64,000 bases of DNA from an uncultured bacterium (GTDB lineage: Bacteria > Planctomycetota > GCA-002687715): NCBI GenBank assembly GCA_902826835.1, contig CADEGH010000006.1, positions 103,711 to 167,710 on the forward strand. The letters run 5' to 3'. The notes under the pieces are model-generated. The model was not told where the DNA came from. It did not search any database and saw nothing but the letters and a program-made list of their open reading frames with translations. Both the position numbers and the translations under genes were made by a program. This document shows positions 9,200 through 17,693 of this stretch, piece after piece. Each line of letters opens with the position of its first letter. Position 1 is the first letter of the stretch.

Positions 9200-10573
9200 T
9201 TAGATGGTGACGCGGCTGACCGTGGTGAAGCTCGTGAGGATGCCGAATGCGTCGCGATACACGACGACGCAGTCCAGGGTGATGCCGACGAGGCCCGGAA
9301 GGCTCCCGGGTGGGAAGTACAGCGGACTCTCCGGATACAGCGCCGGATTGCCGACGTTGAGGAAGTGGAAGGGATCGCCGGGGGAAGCCGGGAGGCTGAC
9401 TCCGGTCCAGGTGAAGTTGTCGGGCCAAAGGCCGAAGAAGAAGCCGGAGCCGCGGGGCGCCGCCACGTTGGTGCTGAGGAGCGTGAAACCGTCGAACCAC
9501 ACCAACGGTGCGGGCGGGGCGGCCATGTACAAGTCGGCCAAGCCGCAGGATCCGACGACCATCGCCTGCGGCCCGACATTGATGTAGTTGGTGCGCGTCT
9601 GGGTGGTTGTGCCCATCGCGTCGGTGATGGTCAACGAAACCGTGTATGCCCCAGGCACCGTGTAGATGTGACAGGCATTCTGGCTGGTGGAATTGGCGCC
9701 GTCGCCGAAGTCCCAGAAGTAGGAGGTAATGCCACCCGGATCAGGCGTCACCGAGTAGTTCGTGAAGCGCACGACGTGGTGCGCTGGTCCCGAAACTTCG
9801 TCGGCCGCGAATCGCGCTTTGAGTTGGGTCTCCGGCAGTTCGCCGATCATGTTGGCCTGGATCTGAGCCTGGGAAAGCGGCGTGGACCACCACCGGAACT
9901 CGTCGATGGCGCCGTTGAATCGGTCGGCGGTGGTCTGTTGGCCACCGACGCAGAAGTTGGCCGTTGCGGGAGCAGCGCCCGTCGTTACCCCCGTCGCCTG
10001 TTGGTCGAGGTTGCCGTCGACGTAGGAGGTCAGGGTTTGCGCGGTCTGGTCAAACACCAACGCGGCGTGGTGCCAGAGGCCATCGAGCACGTTGGCGGGA
10101 GAAGCTCGGAGGCCTTGCCCGGCGGGAACTGCGTACGTGCCGTTGAAGCCACCACCCAGGTGGTTGACGCCGACATTGTAGAACCCGAGGTAGCAGCGGA
10201 AGAGGCTCAGGCCCCCCGAATAGTCTCCCCAGAGTCGGCCCAGCGGGCAGGCGCCGGATGCACAGGTTCCGGTGACGACCAGGGGGGCATTCACGCGGAA
10301 CCAGCACTCGATCGTGAAGCTCGTGTTGAGGTTGGTGATGTAACCCGTGAGCAACCGGTCGAGGGCCGCGAAGTCCATCGCTCCGTTGAAACCGGGTTGC
10401 CCACCGATCCACAGTCCACCCACACCACTCTCGAACACGGGAGTGGCGGCGGTGTTGGCCCAATTGATCACGTTGCGACCCGAGCCCTCGTTGAACTTGA
10501 GGTAGAGCACGTCCGGGTACTGCGCCGACAGCGCAGTTGCCAGGGTCGCCCACACGAGCAGGCTTTTCAGCAT
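9200..10573 (-). CDS. Secreted LamG-PKD protein, operon gene 2
   Basis: Encodes 457 residues. The signal peptide is MLKSLLVWATLATALSAQ, and the ribosome-binding site GGAG is 8 nt before the ATG. Residues about 20-240 are a LamG/concanavalin-like domain: LYLKFNEGSGRNVINWANTA, then TNLNTSFTIECWFRV and GAIDEFRWWSTPLS. Residues about 255-340 are a PKD domain: the diagnostic SYFWDFGDGANST is followed by PGAYTVSLTITDAMGTT. The C-terminal 110 residues share the module of the downstream gene (GLWPDNFTW, GDPFHFLNVG, YPESPLYFPPGSLPGLVGI). The predicted role is carbohydrate or surface binding outside the cell. The gene has a 33-nt gap to the upstream gene. Confidence 0.85.
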   Translation of the reverse strand: MLKSLLVWATLATALSAQYPDVLYLKFNEGSGRNVINWANTAATPVFESGVGGLWIGGQPGFNGAMDFAALDRLLTGYITNLNTSFTIECWFRVNAPLVVTGTCASGACPLGRLWGDYSGGLSLFRCYLGFYNVGVNHLGGGFNGTYAVPAGQGLRASPANVLDGLWHHAALVFDQTAQTLTSYVDGNLDQQATGVTTGAAPATANFCVGGQQTTADRFNGAIDEFRWWSTPLSQAQIQANMIGELPETQLKARFAADEVSGPAHHVVRFTNYSVTPDPGGITSYFWDFGDGANSTSQNACHIYTVPGAYTVSLTITDAMGTTTQTRTNYINVGPQAMVVGSCGLADLYMAAPPAPLVWFDGFTLLSTNVAAPRGSGFFFGLWPDNFTWTGVSLPASPGDPFHFLNVGNPALYPESPLYFPPGSLPGLVGITLDCVVVYRDAFGILTSFTTVSRVTI

Positions 10574-10606
10574 TGAAAAAACTCCAGACAGGGTGATACA
10601 GGGAGA

Positions 10607-12295
10607 CTAAGGAAGAAGAAGGAGGGGCGCGGCCGCGGTGGTCGCGCGCCATTCCCCGCTGATCGGATCCGCCAATGCGGCGGCGAAGTGCCACGTTGTC
10701 CACGCGAGCGCCGGACTGAGACCCCCCGCCGGCAAAACCAAGGACCCTTGCCCTCCCCCGTTCCCGTCCAGAAGGCCGATGAAGCCCGGAAGGATAGGTG
10801 AGTTCGCGAGCAGCAGGCAGGCCTCGGTCAAAGGGTCGTAGTTGAGAGGCAGAAGTACGGAACTCGCGAGCGGTAACCCCGGCGAAGTTCCGGATGCGGT
10901 TGCCCCGAGTACGTAAACGAGCCCGGCGGCGCCGGGACCGCCGGTGATGGAGAACGTACGCGTTCCCCCGGCAGTGATCGAAAGGGAACCGGCGCTCACC
11001 GACAGACCCGAAGCACCGGTGGTGATGCGACGCTTGCGGACCGCGGTTCGACCCGATGGATCCCGCACCTCCACCGCCACCCGATGGCTGCCCGGGCTTG
11101 GGCTCAACCATGGCAGCGCGGAGCTGCTGCCCCACGGCGTATCCGCCATGCCGTCGTCGTCGATGTCGAAGCGATAGGTGAGCGATCCGGATGGTGCGAC
11201 CAGGCTGGTGGATCCCGCGGCTGACAAGTTGCGAGTCAGCCCCTGGGTGGTCCCAAGGCTGAGAGATGCCACGGGCCACTCGGCGAAGGCGGTCGATCTC
11301 GCCGCGAGCGCGTTCCACCAGGTCGTCTGACCAGTCATGGTGAAATAGCGAAAAGCCATGAAGCCGTCGGCGTTGCCGAGCAGGCTACCCGCCACACTCG
11401 CGTCAAGGGTGGTTGCGGTGGTAGTTCCAGTAGCGTCGTTCCATGCCCGCACGGCTGGCAAGAGACGCTTCCCCGGCCTTCCCGCGTTTGTCATCGCCTG
11501 CCTGGCGTATTGACAAACCACTTGGACGTACGCGCGCATCAAGTTGCTGTTCGTTCCGTAGACACCGCCGTCCGCGATGTAAGCCATGGGCGAGTAGACG
11601 TCGAGCCACTCGCTGAGATTCTCCCAGTGTTGGCCGAATTGCGACTGGAGCGTGCCCATCGCGCTCGCGTAACTGTTGAAGACGCCGTTGTAGGTGGGTC
11701 CATCGAAGGTGTAGAGGTTCGCCATGAGGAAGGCGTGTAGGGGCACGAGTCCGAGTTTCTGTTTGACTCTTCGGACGAAGTCGGTGACCGGCGCGTGCGG
11801 ATTGCCGGTCCCGGTGTAGAAGCGCACCCGATCCAGAGCGATACCATCCAGCGCGTAAACGGGATTGCCACCCGCACCAAAGTTGTTGACGAGATAATCG
11901 ATCACGTTCAGGAGCAGGGTTTCATGAGCGACGTGTCCGGGGAGCGGGCCGGTTTCGAGGAAACAATTGACAACCCCCACCACCTGGAGGTTGGCAGCGT
12001 GCGCCTGGGATAGGAAGGTTGTGAGTCGGGCGTCGGGGTCGATCGGACCATTGGCGGCGTTCCAGTTTCCGGCCTCGTCCACCATGTGCAGAGTGCCCTG
12101 ACCCGGGCCCGTCGTGCGGAAGAGGTGGAGGTAGATGGTGTCCGTGCCCGCCGCCTGAGCCTGAGCGATGATCGAGGGAACGCTGGCGTCGATGTTGCCG
12201 ACAAGCCACGGCCAGACGCCGAAGGCCGCATCCGAGGATGGGGTTTGGGCGAGGGCCAACGAGGAGACCAAGAGCAGGGCGGCCGGTCGGTTCAT
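10607..12295 (-). CDS. Secreted TIM-barrel glycoside-hydrolase-like protein, operon gene 1
   Basis: Encodes about 562 residues. ATG 12295 is preferred over 12319 because AGGA lies about 9 nt upstream and the signal peptide MNRPAALLLVSSLALAQ begins there. Residues about 25-340 look like a putative glycoside-hydrolase TIM barrel: TIYLHLFRTTGPGQGTLHMV, LQVVGVVNCF, LDGIALDRVRFYTG, WLDVYSPMAYI and GFMAFRYF follow the order of strands seen in the GH-like families of bacterial exported proteins. Asp in LDGIALDRVR and Asp in WLDVYSPM are candidate catalytic acids. Residues about 345-440 form a bacterial Ig-like domain (YRFDIDDDGMADTPWGSSS). The C-terminal about 100 residues form a second tail type, also seen in the genes at 35928 and 59348. 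The substrate is unknown. Confidence 0.65.
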   Translation of the reverse strand: MNRPAALLLVSSLALAQTPSSDAAFGVWPWLVGNIDASVPSIIAQAQAAGTDTIYLHLFRTTGPGQGTLHMVDEAGNWNAANGPIDPDARLTTFLSQAHAANLQVVGVVNCFLETGPLPGHVAHETLLLNVIDYLVNNFGAGGNPVYALDGIALDRVRFYTGTGNPHAPVTDFVRRVKQKLGLVPLHAFLMANLYTFDGPTYNGVFNSYASAMGTLQSQFGQHWENLSEWLDVYSPMAYIADGGVYGTNSNLMRAYVQVVCQYARQAMTNAGRPGKRLLPAVRAWNDATGTTTATTLDASVAGSLLGNADGFMAFRYFTMTGQTTWWNALAARSTAFAEWPVASLSLGTTQGLTRNLSAAGSTSLVAPSGSLTYRFDIDDDGMADTPWGSSSALPWLSPSPGSHRVAVEVRDPSGRTAVRKRRITTGASGLSVSAGSLSITAGGTRTFSITGGPGAAGLVYVLGATASGTSPGLPLASSVLLPLNYDPLTEACLLLANSPILPGFIGLLDGNGGGQGSLVLPAGGLSPALAWTTWHFAAALADPISGEWRATTAAAPLLLLP

Positions 12296-12437
12296 GGGGT
12301 TCGAGTTCCTGGCGGACATAGTGCCGCCGCGGAGTCTACCGGGAAAGGGAGAACAGCCGCCAGATCACTTGAATGCGGCCGGGCGCGTCGCAAAGTGTCG
12401 GAAGATTCGGCTTTACCCTCCCAAGAAAGGTGCCCGC

Positions 12438-13052
12438 ATGCGGATCGAGTTGATGGTGAGCGGGGTCACTCGCCAGGAGGATGCTGCGCTCGCGGTCCGA
12501 CTGGGTGCGACCTGGATCGGGTGCACCATCTCGGCCGAATCTCCCCGGGGGATCGATCCCGCGCACGCCAAGGAGATCTTTTCGACCCTCGGCAAGAAGG
12601 TGCGCGGAGTCCTGGAGTTCCGGCGAGCCCCGGTGGCAGACATCCAGGCGGCGGCCGCCTCGGCGGGAGCCAAGGCCGTACGCTGCTTCGGTACCCCCGA
12701 GACCGATCTTCAAGTCTTGGAAAAGGGTGGCCTGACCGTCTTCCGCATCCACGACATCCCGAGCGGGTGCAATCTCCTCCCTACCCTGGCGCCGGAACCC
12801 TCGGAGAAGTCACCCGCCATCATGCAGCCCAGCTCCGCTGGGAATGGCCTCACCTTCCCCTGGGAGATCCTCGGAGAAGAAGCACCTCACGCCACCTTCA
12901 TCAGTGGCGGAGTGCGGCCGGAGAATGTGTGTGCGCTCATCACCCACACGCCTTACGGAATCGACATCTGTTCGGGCATCGAGAGTGCGCCAGGCATCAA
13001 AGACCACGAGCGGATGCGCCTCTTCTTCCAGTCTGCCAGCACTCGGTTTTGA
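12438..13052 (+). CDS. TrpF-like protein lacking catalytic residues
   Basis: The (beta/alpha)8 fold of phosphoribosylanthranilate isomerase is clear: RIELMVSGVTRQEDAALAV at the N-terminus, SPRGI, SGGVRPENV and DICSGIESAPGIKDHERM near the C-terminus (the phosphate-binding loops). ATG 12438 has a good ribosome-binding site (AAGAAAGG, 7 nt away), and the 204-residue length fits the family. However, the general-base Cys of KICG is Ser8, the general-acid Asp of the LLD motif is Gln130 (AIMQPSS), and the LHG His is Phe84 (RCFG). Isomerase activity in tryptophan synthesis is therefore doubtful. No trp gene is nearby. It could be a paralogue that still binds a phosphorylated ligand. Confidence 0.8.
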   Translation: MRIELMVSGVTRQEDAALAVRLGATWIGCTISAESPRGIDPAHAKEIFSTLGKKVRGVLEFRRAPVADIQAAAASAGAKAVRCFGTPETDLQVLEKGGLTVFRIHDIPSGCNLLPTLAPEPSEKSPAIMQPSSAGNGLTFPWEILGEEAPHATFISGGVRPENVCALITHTPYGIDICSGIESAPGIKDHERMRLFFQSASTRF

Positions 13053-13197
13053 GTTCGGTGACGTGAGCGGCCCTTCCGGGGGCTACGCTGGAGCTCTTTC
13101 CGCAGCACGTCGAGCCGGCGTCGGTCTCGCATAACTCCACCTTTGCCCGTCGGCGGGGCCGATCAGCGCACGACGCAGCGGCTCGACATCGATCGCC

Positions 13198-15186
13198 TTA
13201 CGACCCAAAGACGGCCGGTTCACGGATCGCGGGCGCGCCCACCCGATCGCGGCCCGCCGCTTTCCCGGTGTAGAGCGAGGAGTCCGCGAGGCTCGTCAGT
13301 GATGCCGCGTCGATCGCATCTCCGTCCCACCAAGCCAGGCCAATCGTCGCTCCCAGCCGGGCCGGCACGATGGCCCACCGGGCGGACCTGGCTTTGGCCC
13401 GCACGAGGCCGACCATCTCCTCGGCTCGTTGCTGAGCTTCGCCGAGGTCCACGTTGCGGAGAATCACCAAGAATTCGTCACCGCCATATCGACCGAGCAG
13501 ATCTTCGTCGGTGAGACCCTCCTGCAGCGCTCCGACCATCTCCCGCAAGTAGCGATCCCCGGCCTGATGCCCGAGGGTGTCGTTCACAGCCTTGAAGTGA
13601 TCCAGGTCGATCAGCAGCACCGCGAAGGGAGACCGTTCCACCAAGGGCCGCCTGGCCAGTCGCTCAAGTTCCGCCATCACGACGCGGCGCGTGGCAACGG
13701 CAGTCAACGGATCACTCGAAGCGGCCTGCAGCACGTCGTTGTAGAGACGAGCGTTTTCGAGTCCCAGGGCTGCGGCAGCCGCCAGTATCCCGAGATACTC
13801 ACCCTCCCCCACGTAGCCGGTGGAGAGGTCGGCGCAGCCGAGGCCCAAAAGCCCGGTGATCTGCCCTCGCACTCGCAGGGGTGCGAGCCAATATGAAGGG
13901 TGTTGGCCCAGGCGTCGCCAAAGGTCCTTGGAAATGTGATCGCCATGCAGCCGCACGGTGCGGCCGGAGGCCAGTTCTTCGCGACGGCGGGGTTCGATGT
14001 CCCCGAGATCCAATCGCAAATTGAGAAACTCGGGCCCGAGCCTCGAGTCCAGCCGGAACGAGTATCCCGACATCGAGACGTGGCCCTCCTCGCCTTCCAC
14101 GAGGATCGTGGAAGCCACGCCGTAGTGTTCATGCAGCGACTCGAGGATTCGAAACCGCAAGGAATCCGCATCGTGTCCTCGCTTGAGCGAACCGAAGGCG
14201 GCCAAGAGTTCGTGGGTGTCGGTGGCCCGGAGCGAGAGTTCGCGGCGGGAGCGTTCGAATTCGGCGTTGAGTCGCACCAAGCGGCGGTTGGCTTGGAGCA
14301 GGGCGTGGAACGCCGCGTCGTGGTGGGCCGCCTGTTCCCCGAGCGCGAGGTGCGTGCGGGAATGCGAGGTGCGAGCGGCCATGGCCGCCACTCCCGCGAG
14401 ATGGTGCAAGTTGCTGGCCTGAAGACCGAGCGAAGACTCGAGTTCGGGATCCAATGGGGTGCCAAGGGCCCCCTCGCAGACCGGATATCCGAGCAAGGAT
14501 GCGAGGTGATCGGCGGCGGTCACCAAGGTCACCGGCAGGGGCGGCGTGACATCCACGCTGTCGAGCGACAGGAGGAGGGCGCTCAAGTGGGCTGGCAAAT
14601 TGAGAGAGCGAGCGGCCACGACCGTGAGGAAGGAGGCGCGCACGCCGAAGATGCGTTTTTCGGCCTCGGCGAGGGGCATCCCACCATCAATCAGTTCTTG
14701 GACCTTCTCCGCCGAATCCGGAGCCAAGCGGCACATCGCCAAGCGCCCGAGGTCATGCAACAGGCCCAGCATGGTCGTGGGGAACGGCGGTGCGGCTCGG
14801 GTTTCGGCGAGTTCCCTCGCCAAGGCGCCGACAACTTGCGAGTGGACCCACAACGTCGCGCCGACTCGCGTACTGGCAGAGGCCCCGAGGAGATGTCGCA
14901 CGAAAAGAGCCTGAAACGCCGCGTAGAGCACGCTGTCGGCACCCAGGTTGCTCACCGCCACGGCGAGCGTCGCGTGAACGGACTTCTGATCGGTGACTCC
15001 ACCGTTCAGGAGTCGGAGTGCCTCGGTGCCCAACCAGTCTTCGACTTCGACTTCCCGGAGTAGGCTCCCATCATCCGGTGCGGCCAGCGAACTACCGCGG
15101 TTCAAAATCCGGATGGCCAGACTCGGAAGAGGCCGTAGCCTCTCCAGCCTAGGCAAGAGTTCGGTTGAATCCTGAGGAAAGACCAA
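13198..15186 (-). CDS. HDOD-GAF-GGDEF signalling protein
   Basis: Encodes about 662 residues. TTG 15186 is taken as the start because AGGA lies 6 nt upstream and the HDOD motif LPSLAIRILNRG follows at once. The frame stays open far upstream, but that part overlaps the transporter gene. An alternative TTG at 15252 overlaps the transporter's stop (TTGA). The HDOD domain spans about 1-260 (LHDLGRLAMCRL), a GAF-like domain about 300-480 (LESLHEHYGVASTILVEGEE), and GGDEF about 490-655 (GRYGGDEFLVIL), which is intact and suggests diguanylate cyclase activity. The Arg of the RxxD inhibitory site is missing (TDED before LLGRYGGDEF), so product feedback is unlikely. It likely makes cyclic di-GMP or senses a ligand. 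Confidence 0.85.
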   Translation of the reverse strand: MVFPQDSTELLPRLERLRPLPSLAIRILNRGSSLAAPDDGSLLREVEVEDWLGTEALRLLNGGVTDQKSVHATLAVAVSNLGADSVLYAAFQALFVRHLLGASASTRVGATLWVHSQVVGALARELAETRAAPPFPTTMLGLLHDLGRLAMCRLAPDSAEKVQELIDGGMPLAEAEKRIFGVRASFLTVVAARSLNLPAHLSALLLSLDSVDVTPPLPVTLVTAADHLASLLGYPVCEGALGTPLDPELESSLGLQASNLHHLAGVAAMAARTSHSRTHLALGEQAAHHDAAFHALLQANRRLVRLNAEFERSRRELSLRATDTHELLAAFGSLKRGHDADSLRFRILESLHEHYGVASTILVEGEEGHVSMSGYSFRLDSRLGPEFLNLRLDLGDIEPRRREELASGRTVRLHGDHISKDLWRRLGQHPSYWLAPLRVRGQITGLLGLGCADLSTGYVGEGEYLGILAAAAALGLENARLYNDVLQAASSDPLTAVATRRVVMAELERLARRPLVERSPFAVLLIDLDHFKAVNDTLGHQAGDRYLREMVGALQEGLTDEDLLGRYGGDEFLVILRNVDLGEAQQRAEEMVGLVRAKARSARWAIVPARLGATIGLAWWDGDAIDAASLTSLADSSLYTGKAAGRDRVGAPAIREPAVFGS

Positions 15187-15248
15187 GTCCCGTCCTTGTG
15201 GCCCGAGGGGCCATCCCTGCCATCGGCCATCCCGGGGAGGAACTTGAC

Positions 15249-16151
15249 TCAAGTTGCGCGGCGGCGCGGGTTTTCGCGGCCCCTGCTCACGAGCAGCAGG
15301 CCGAGCGCCACACAAACCACCATGAGGAGTTCCCGCCAGCCGGCCTTCTCCCCCAAGGCCAGAGCCGCGATCAGGGTGGCAATGCCGGGCTGAAGCGCGA
15401 CGTAGACTCCGATCACCGAGGAAGGAAGTGACTTCAAAGCGTAGGCGTTGCCCCAGTAGGCAATCACCGTAGGAAAGACCAGGATGAGGGCCAACGCCCA
15501 CCAACCGGGAGGGGTCAGAGGCAAACGGAGCTCCGCGAGCGGAGCGAGCGGCAACAGAGTGAGGCCAGCGAGGCCGAAGATCCAGGCCAAGACCCGCAGG
15601 CTCCCGATCCTTGCCAGCACGCTCCGGACGCGCACGAGGTAGATGGCATAGACCAGGGCGTTCCCGAGGTAGTAGAGGTCGCCCTGGTGGAACGAGACGA
15701 AGTTCCCCGCGTCGTCCACGACGAGGAGGAGGGCCGTCCCCAAGAAGGCGAGGGTCACTCCGAGAAGGCGGATCGAGGAAGGCGCCTCGGCCCGGCTCTT
15801 GATCGCCACCAAGTAGGTGAAGGGTGGGATCAATGCCACCAACAACCCCCCTTTCAGGGCGCTACTCGAGTGCAACCCCTGAACGAACAAGAGTTGGTTG
15901 ATCGTCACTCCGAGCAATGAGAGGACAAACAGCTCACGCACCAATCCAGGAGGCAGGCGGAGCCGCTCTCTCCGTTGCCGCATCGAGAGAAGGATGAACA
16001 CACCCGCAGCGGTTGCGACTCGGAACGCCACCAGGGTAAACGGCGTAAGCTCACGGAGGGCTACTTTCCCGAGGGTCGGGAAGGCGGCAAAACACAGTTG
16101 AACGAGGAGGAGCGCGCCATGGGCTCGGAGATTGGGGGCGGGACGGGTCAC
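15249..16151 (-). CDS. EamA/DMT-family transporter
   Basis: About 300 residues with roughly ten predicted hydrophobic helices in two homologous halves, the usual drug/metabolite transporter plan. Motifs include ALLLVQLCFAAFPTLGKVAL at the first helix, FTLVAFRVATAAGVF, and in the second half SVIGVYVALQPGIATLIAAL with GEKAGWRELL. It probably exports a small metabolite, and the substrate cannot be read from sequence. The frame runs to 16358, but that would run past the divergent carboxypeptidase start. GTG 16151 is preferred because it yields the family length. The stop overlaps the downstream gene's possible TTG start (TTGA), so the two may be co-transcribed. Confidence 0.85.
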   Translation of the reverse strand: MTRPAPNLRAHGALLLVQLCFAAFPTLGKVALRELTPFTLVAFRVATAAGVFILLSMRQRRERLRLPPGLVRELFVLSLLGVTINQLLFVQGLHSSSALKGGLLVALIPPFTYLVAIKSRAEAPSSIRLLGVTLAFLGTALLLVVDDAGNFVSFHQGDLYYLGNALVYAIYLVRVRSVLARIGSLRVLAWIFGLAGLTLLPLAPLAELRLPLTPPGWWALALILVFPTVIAYWGNAYALKSLPSSVIGVYVALQPGIATLIAALALGEKAGWRELLMVVCVALGLLLVSRGRENPRRRAT

Positions 16152-16226
16152 GGGGGAGACTACCGATTCACTGCCTGTCCTCACGGACGTCCGCGGCTGG
16201 CAGCAAGTCGATGCACCGGCGCGGCC

Positions 16227-17693
16227 ATGAGAACCACTCCCGCGCCTCGGCAGGGAGGCGCGCGGCCGCCACCAACCGTTTGTGAGGTCGTAGTCCTCGT
16301 TTGCTTGCTGTTGACCTTTCTCGCGAGCTGTGCGTCGGAGGGCGGCGCCGGGTCGCAATCCCCAGTCAATTCGAGCTCCGTTTCCGAGGTCGTTCTCCTG
16401 GAACGAGCTTCAGACGGTTGGCGTCCGGTGGCCGAAGGAGTCGACTCTCTCTTGCGCCCGGCCTCGACGATGAAGCTCATCACCACTTCGGTGGCGGTCG
16501 ACCGGGGAATCCTGGAAGCCTCCGCGACCACGGAGGTCTGGAGCTCGGCAGACCGGCCGGGCTGGGTCGTTCTCGTGGGCGGAGGCGACCCCTTCCTCGT
16601 GCGCTCCGAGATTCAGGAACTGGCAATTGCGGTGCAGGCCGAGCGAGGAAACCAGCCCATCCTGGGCGTGATTGCCGATGCCTCAAGGTACGCCGGTCCC
16701 CTGCTCGGCCGGGGTTGGATGTGGGACGACGAACCTTCGCCATTCCAGGCGCGAGTCAGCGCGTTGACCATGGACGAGGGCTGCATCGATTTGACGCTCC
16801 CCACCCTACTTCAGGAGAAGGCAGAGGCCGGGCTCGCGGCTCGCTATGGTTACTCCGCCCAGGTGCAGTGGGATCCGGATGGTCTCTATCCGGAGGGGTT
16901 CCAGGAGCGGCGTCCTGGCTCAGTGGCCGATCACTTCGTTCTGCACCTTCGAGAACCGGGCCGGCTGCCTCGGGGCGAACGGGTGAGCGTGTCCGACCCG
17001 GCGTATCTGGCGGGAGCCGCGTTCGCGGAAGCTCTGCAATCTCATGCTGACCCCGGGGCAGGGCACCTCCCCGTCGAAGTCGTACGAAGGGCCGGGCTTG
17101 CGCGCGGCATTCGGATCGCCGTCTACCGGCGCCCTTGGCGCGACATTCTGCTGCGGCTCAACAAAGTCAGCCACAACCTCGCGGCGGAGTGTTTGTTGCG
17201 CGAAGTGGCGATTTTGGCCGGAGCGTCGGTGGGCACGGCCGAGCGAGGTCTCGAGGTGATCCACGACCGGTTGCGAGAACTGGGTGTTCCCGAGGGGTGC
17301 CATCGCCTCGTCGACGGATCAGGCCTCTCCCACTACAACCTGCTCAGCGCCGAGTTGCTCGCCTCGGTCCTTCGCGGGCAGGTCGGCGAGTCGGAGTCCG
17401 CGATGACATTCCGGGCTTCGCTTCCCAAAGGGGGCATCGACGGGACGTTGCGCCAGCGTCTGCGCGAAGTTCCCGGACACGAACGAATCGCGGCCAAGAC
17501 GGGCACGCTTGGAGGCGTGGCCAACTTGGCCGGTTACATCGAGGGTCTGGACGGTCAGCGCTGGATTTTCGTGATGCTCACCCAGAACTTCGTCGGCAGC
17601 GCCCGCCCGCACCGATTGCGGCAGGATCAGCGATTAGCCTCGCTACTGGAGCTGACTCGTCCGAGTGCGCCCGACGCGGCATCGCGCCCCTGA
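16227..17693 (+). CDS. dacB: D-Ala-D-Ala carboxypeptidase/endopeptidase lipoprotein (PBP4/DacB family, S13)
   Basis: Trims or cross-link-cleaves peptidoglycan stem peptides outside the membrane. The three penicillin-binding motifs are present: S80-TM-K83 (RPASTMKLITT), S315-H-N317 (NKVSHNLAAE) and K424-TG (AAKTGTLGGVAN). The order and spacing, with a long insertion between motifs 1 and 2, fit PBP4. A lipobox-like sequence (LLTFLASC) at residues 29-35 suggests a lipoprotein, a variation for this family. ATG 16227 is taken because it directly precedes the leader (CEVVVLVCLLLTFLASC). The stop codon is shared in a TGATCA junction with the convergent gene's stop. Confidence 0.9.
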   Translation: MRTTPAPRQGGARPPPTVCEVVVLVCLLLTFLASCASEGGAGSQSPVNSSSVSEVVLLERASDGWRPVAEGVDSLLRPASTMKLITTSVAVDRGILEASATTEVWSSADRPGWVVLVGGGDPFLVRSEIQELAIAVQAERGNQPILGVIADASRYAGPLLGRGWMWDDEPSPFQARVSALTMDEGCIDLTLPTLLQEKAEAGLAARYGYSAQVQWDPDGLYPEGFQERRPGSVADHFVLHLREPGRLPRGERVSVSDPAYLAGAAFAEALQSHADPGAGHLPVEVVRRAGLARGIRIAVYRRPWRDILLRLNKVSHNLAAECLLREVAILAGASVGTAERGLEVIHDRLRELGVPEGCHRLVDGSGLSHYNLLSAELLASVLRGQVGESESAMTFRASLPKGGIDGTLRQRLREVPGHERIAAKTGTLGGVANLAGYIEGLDGQRWIFVMLTQNFVGSARPHRLRQDQRLASLLELTRPSAPDAASRP

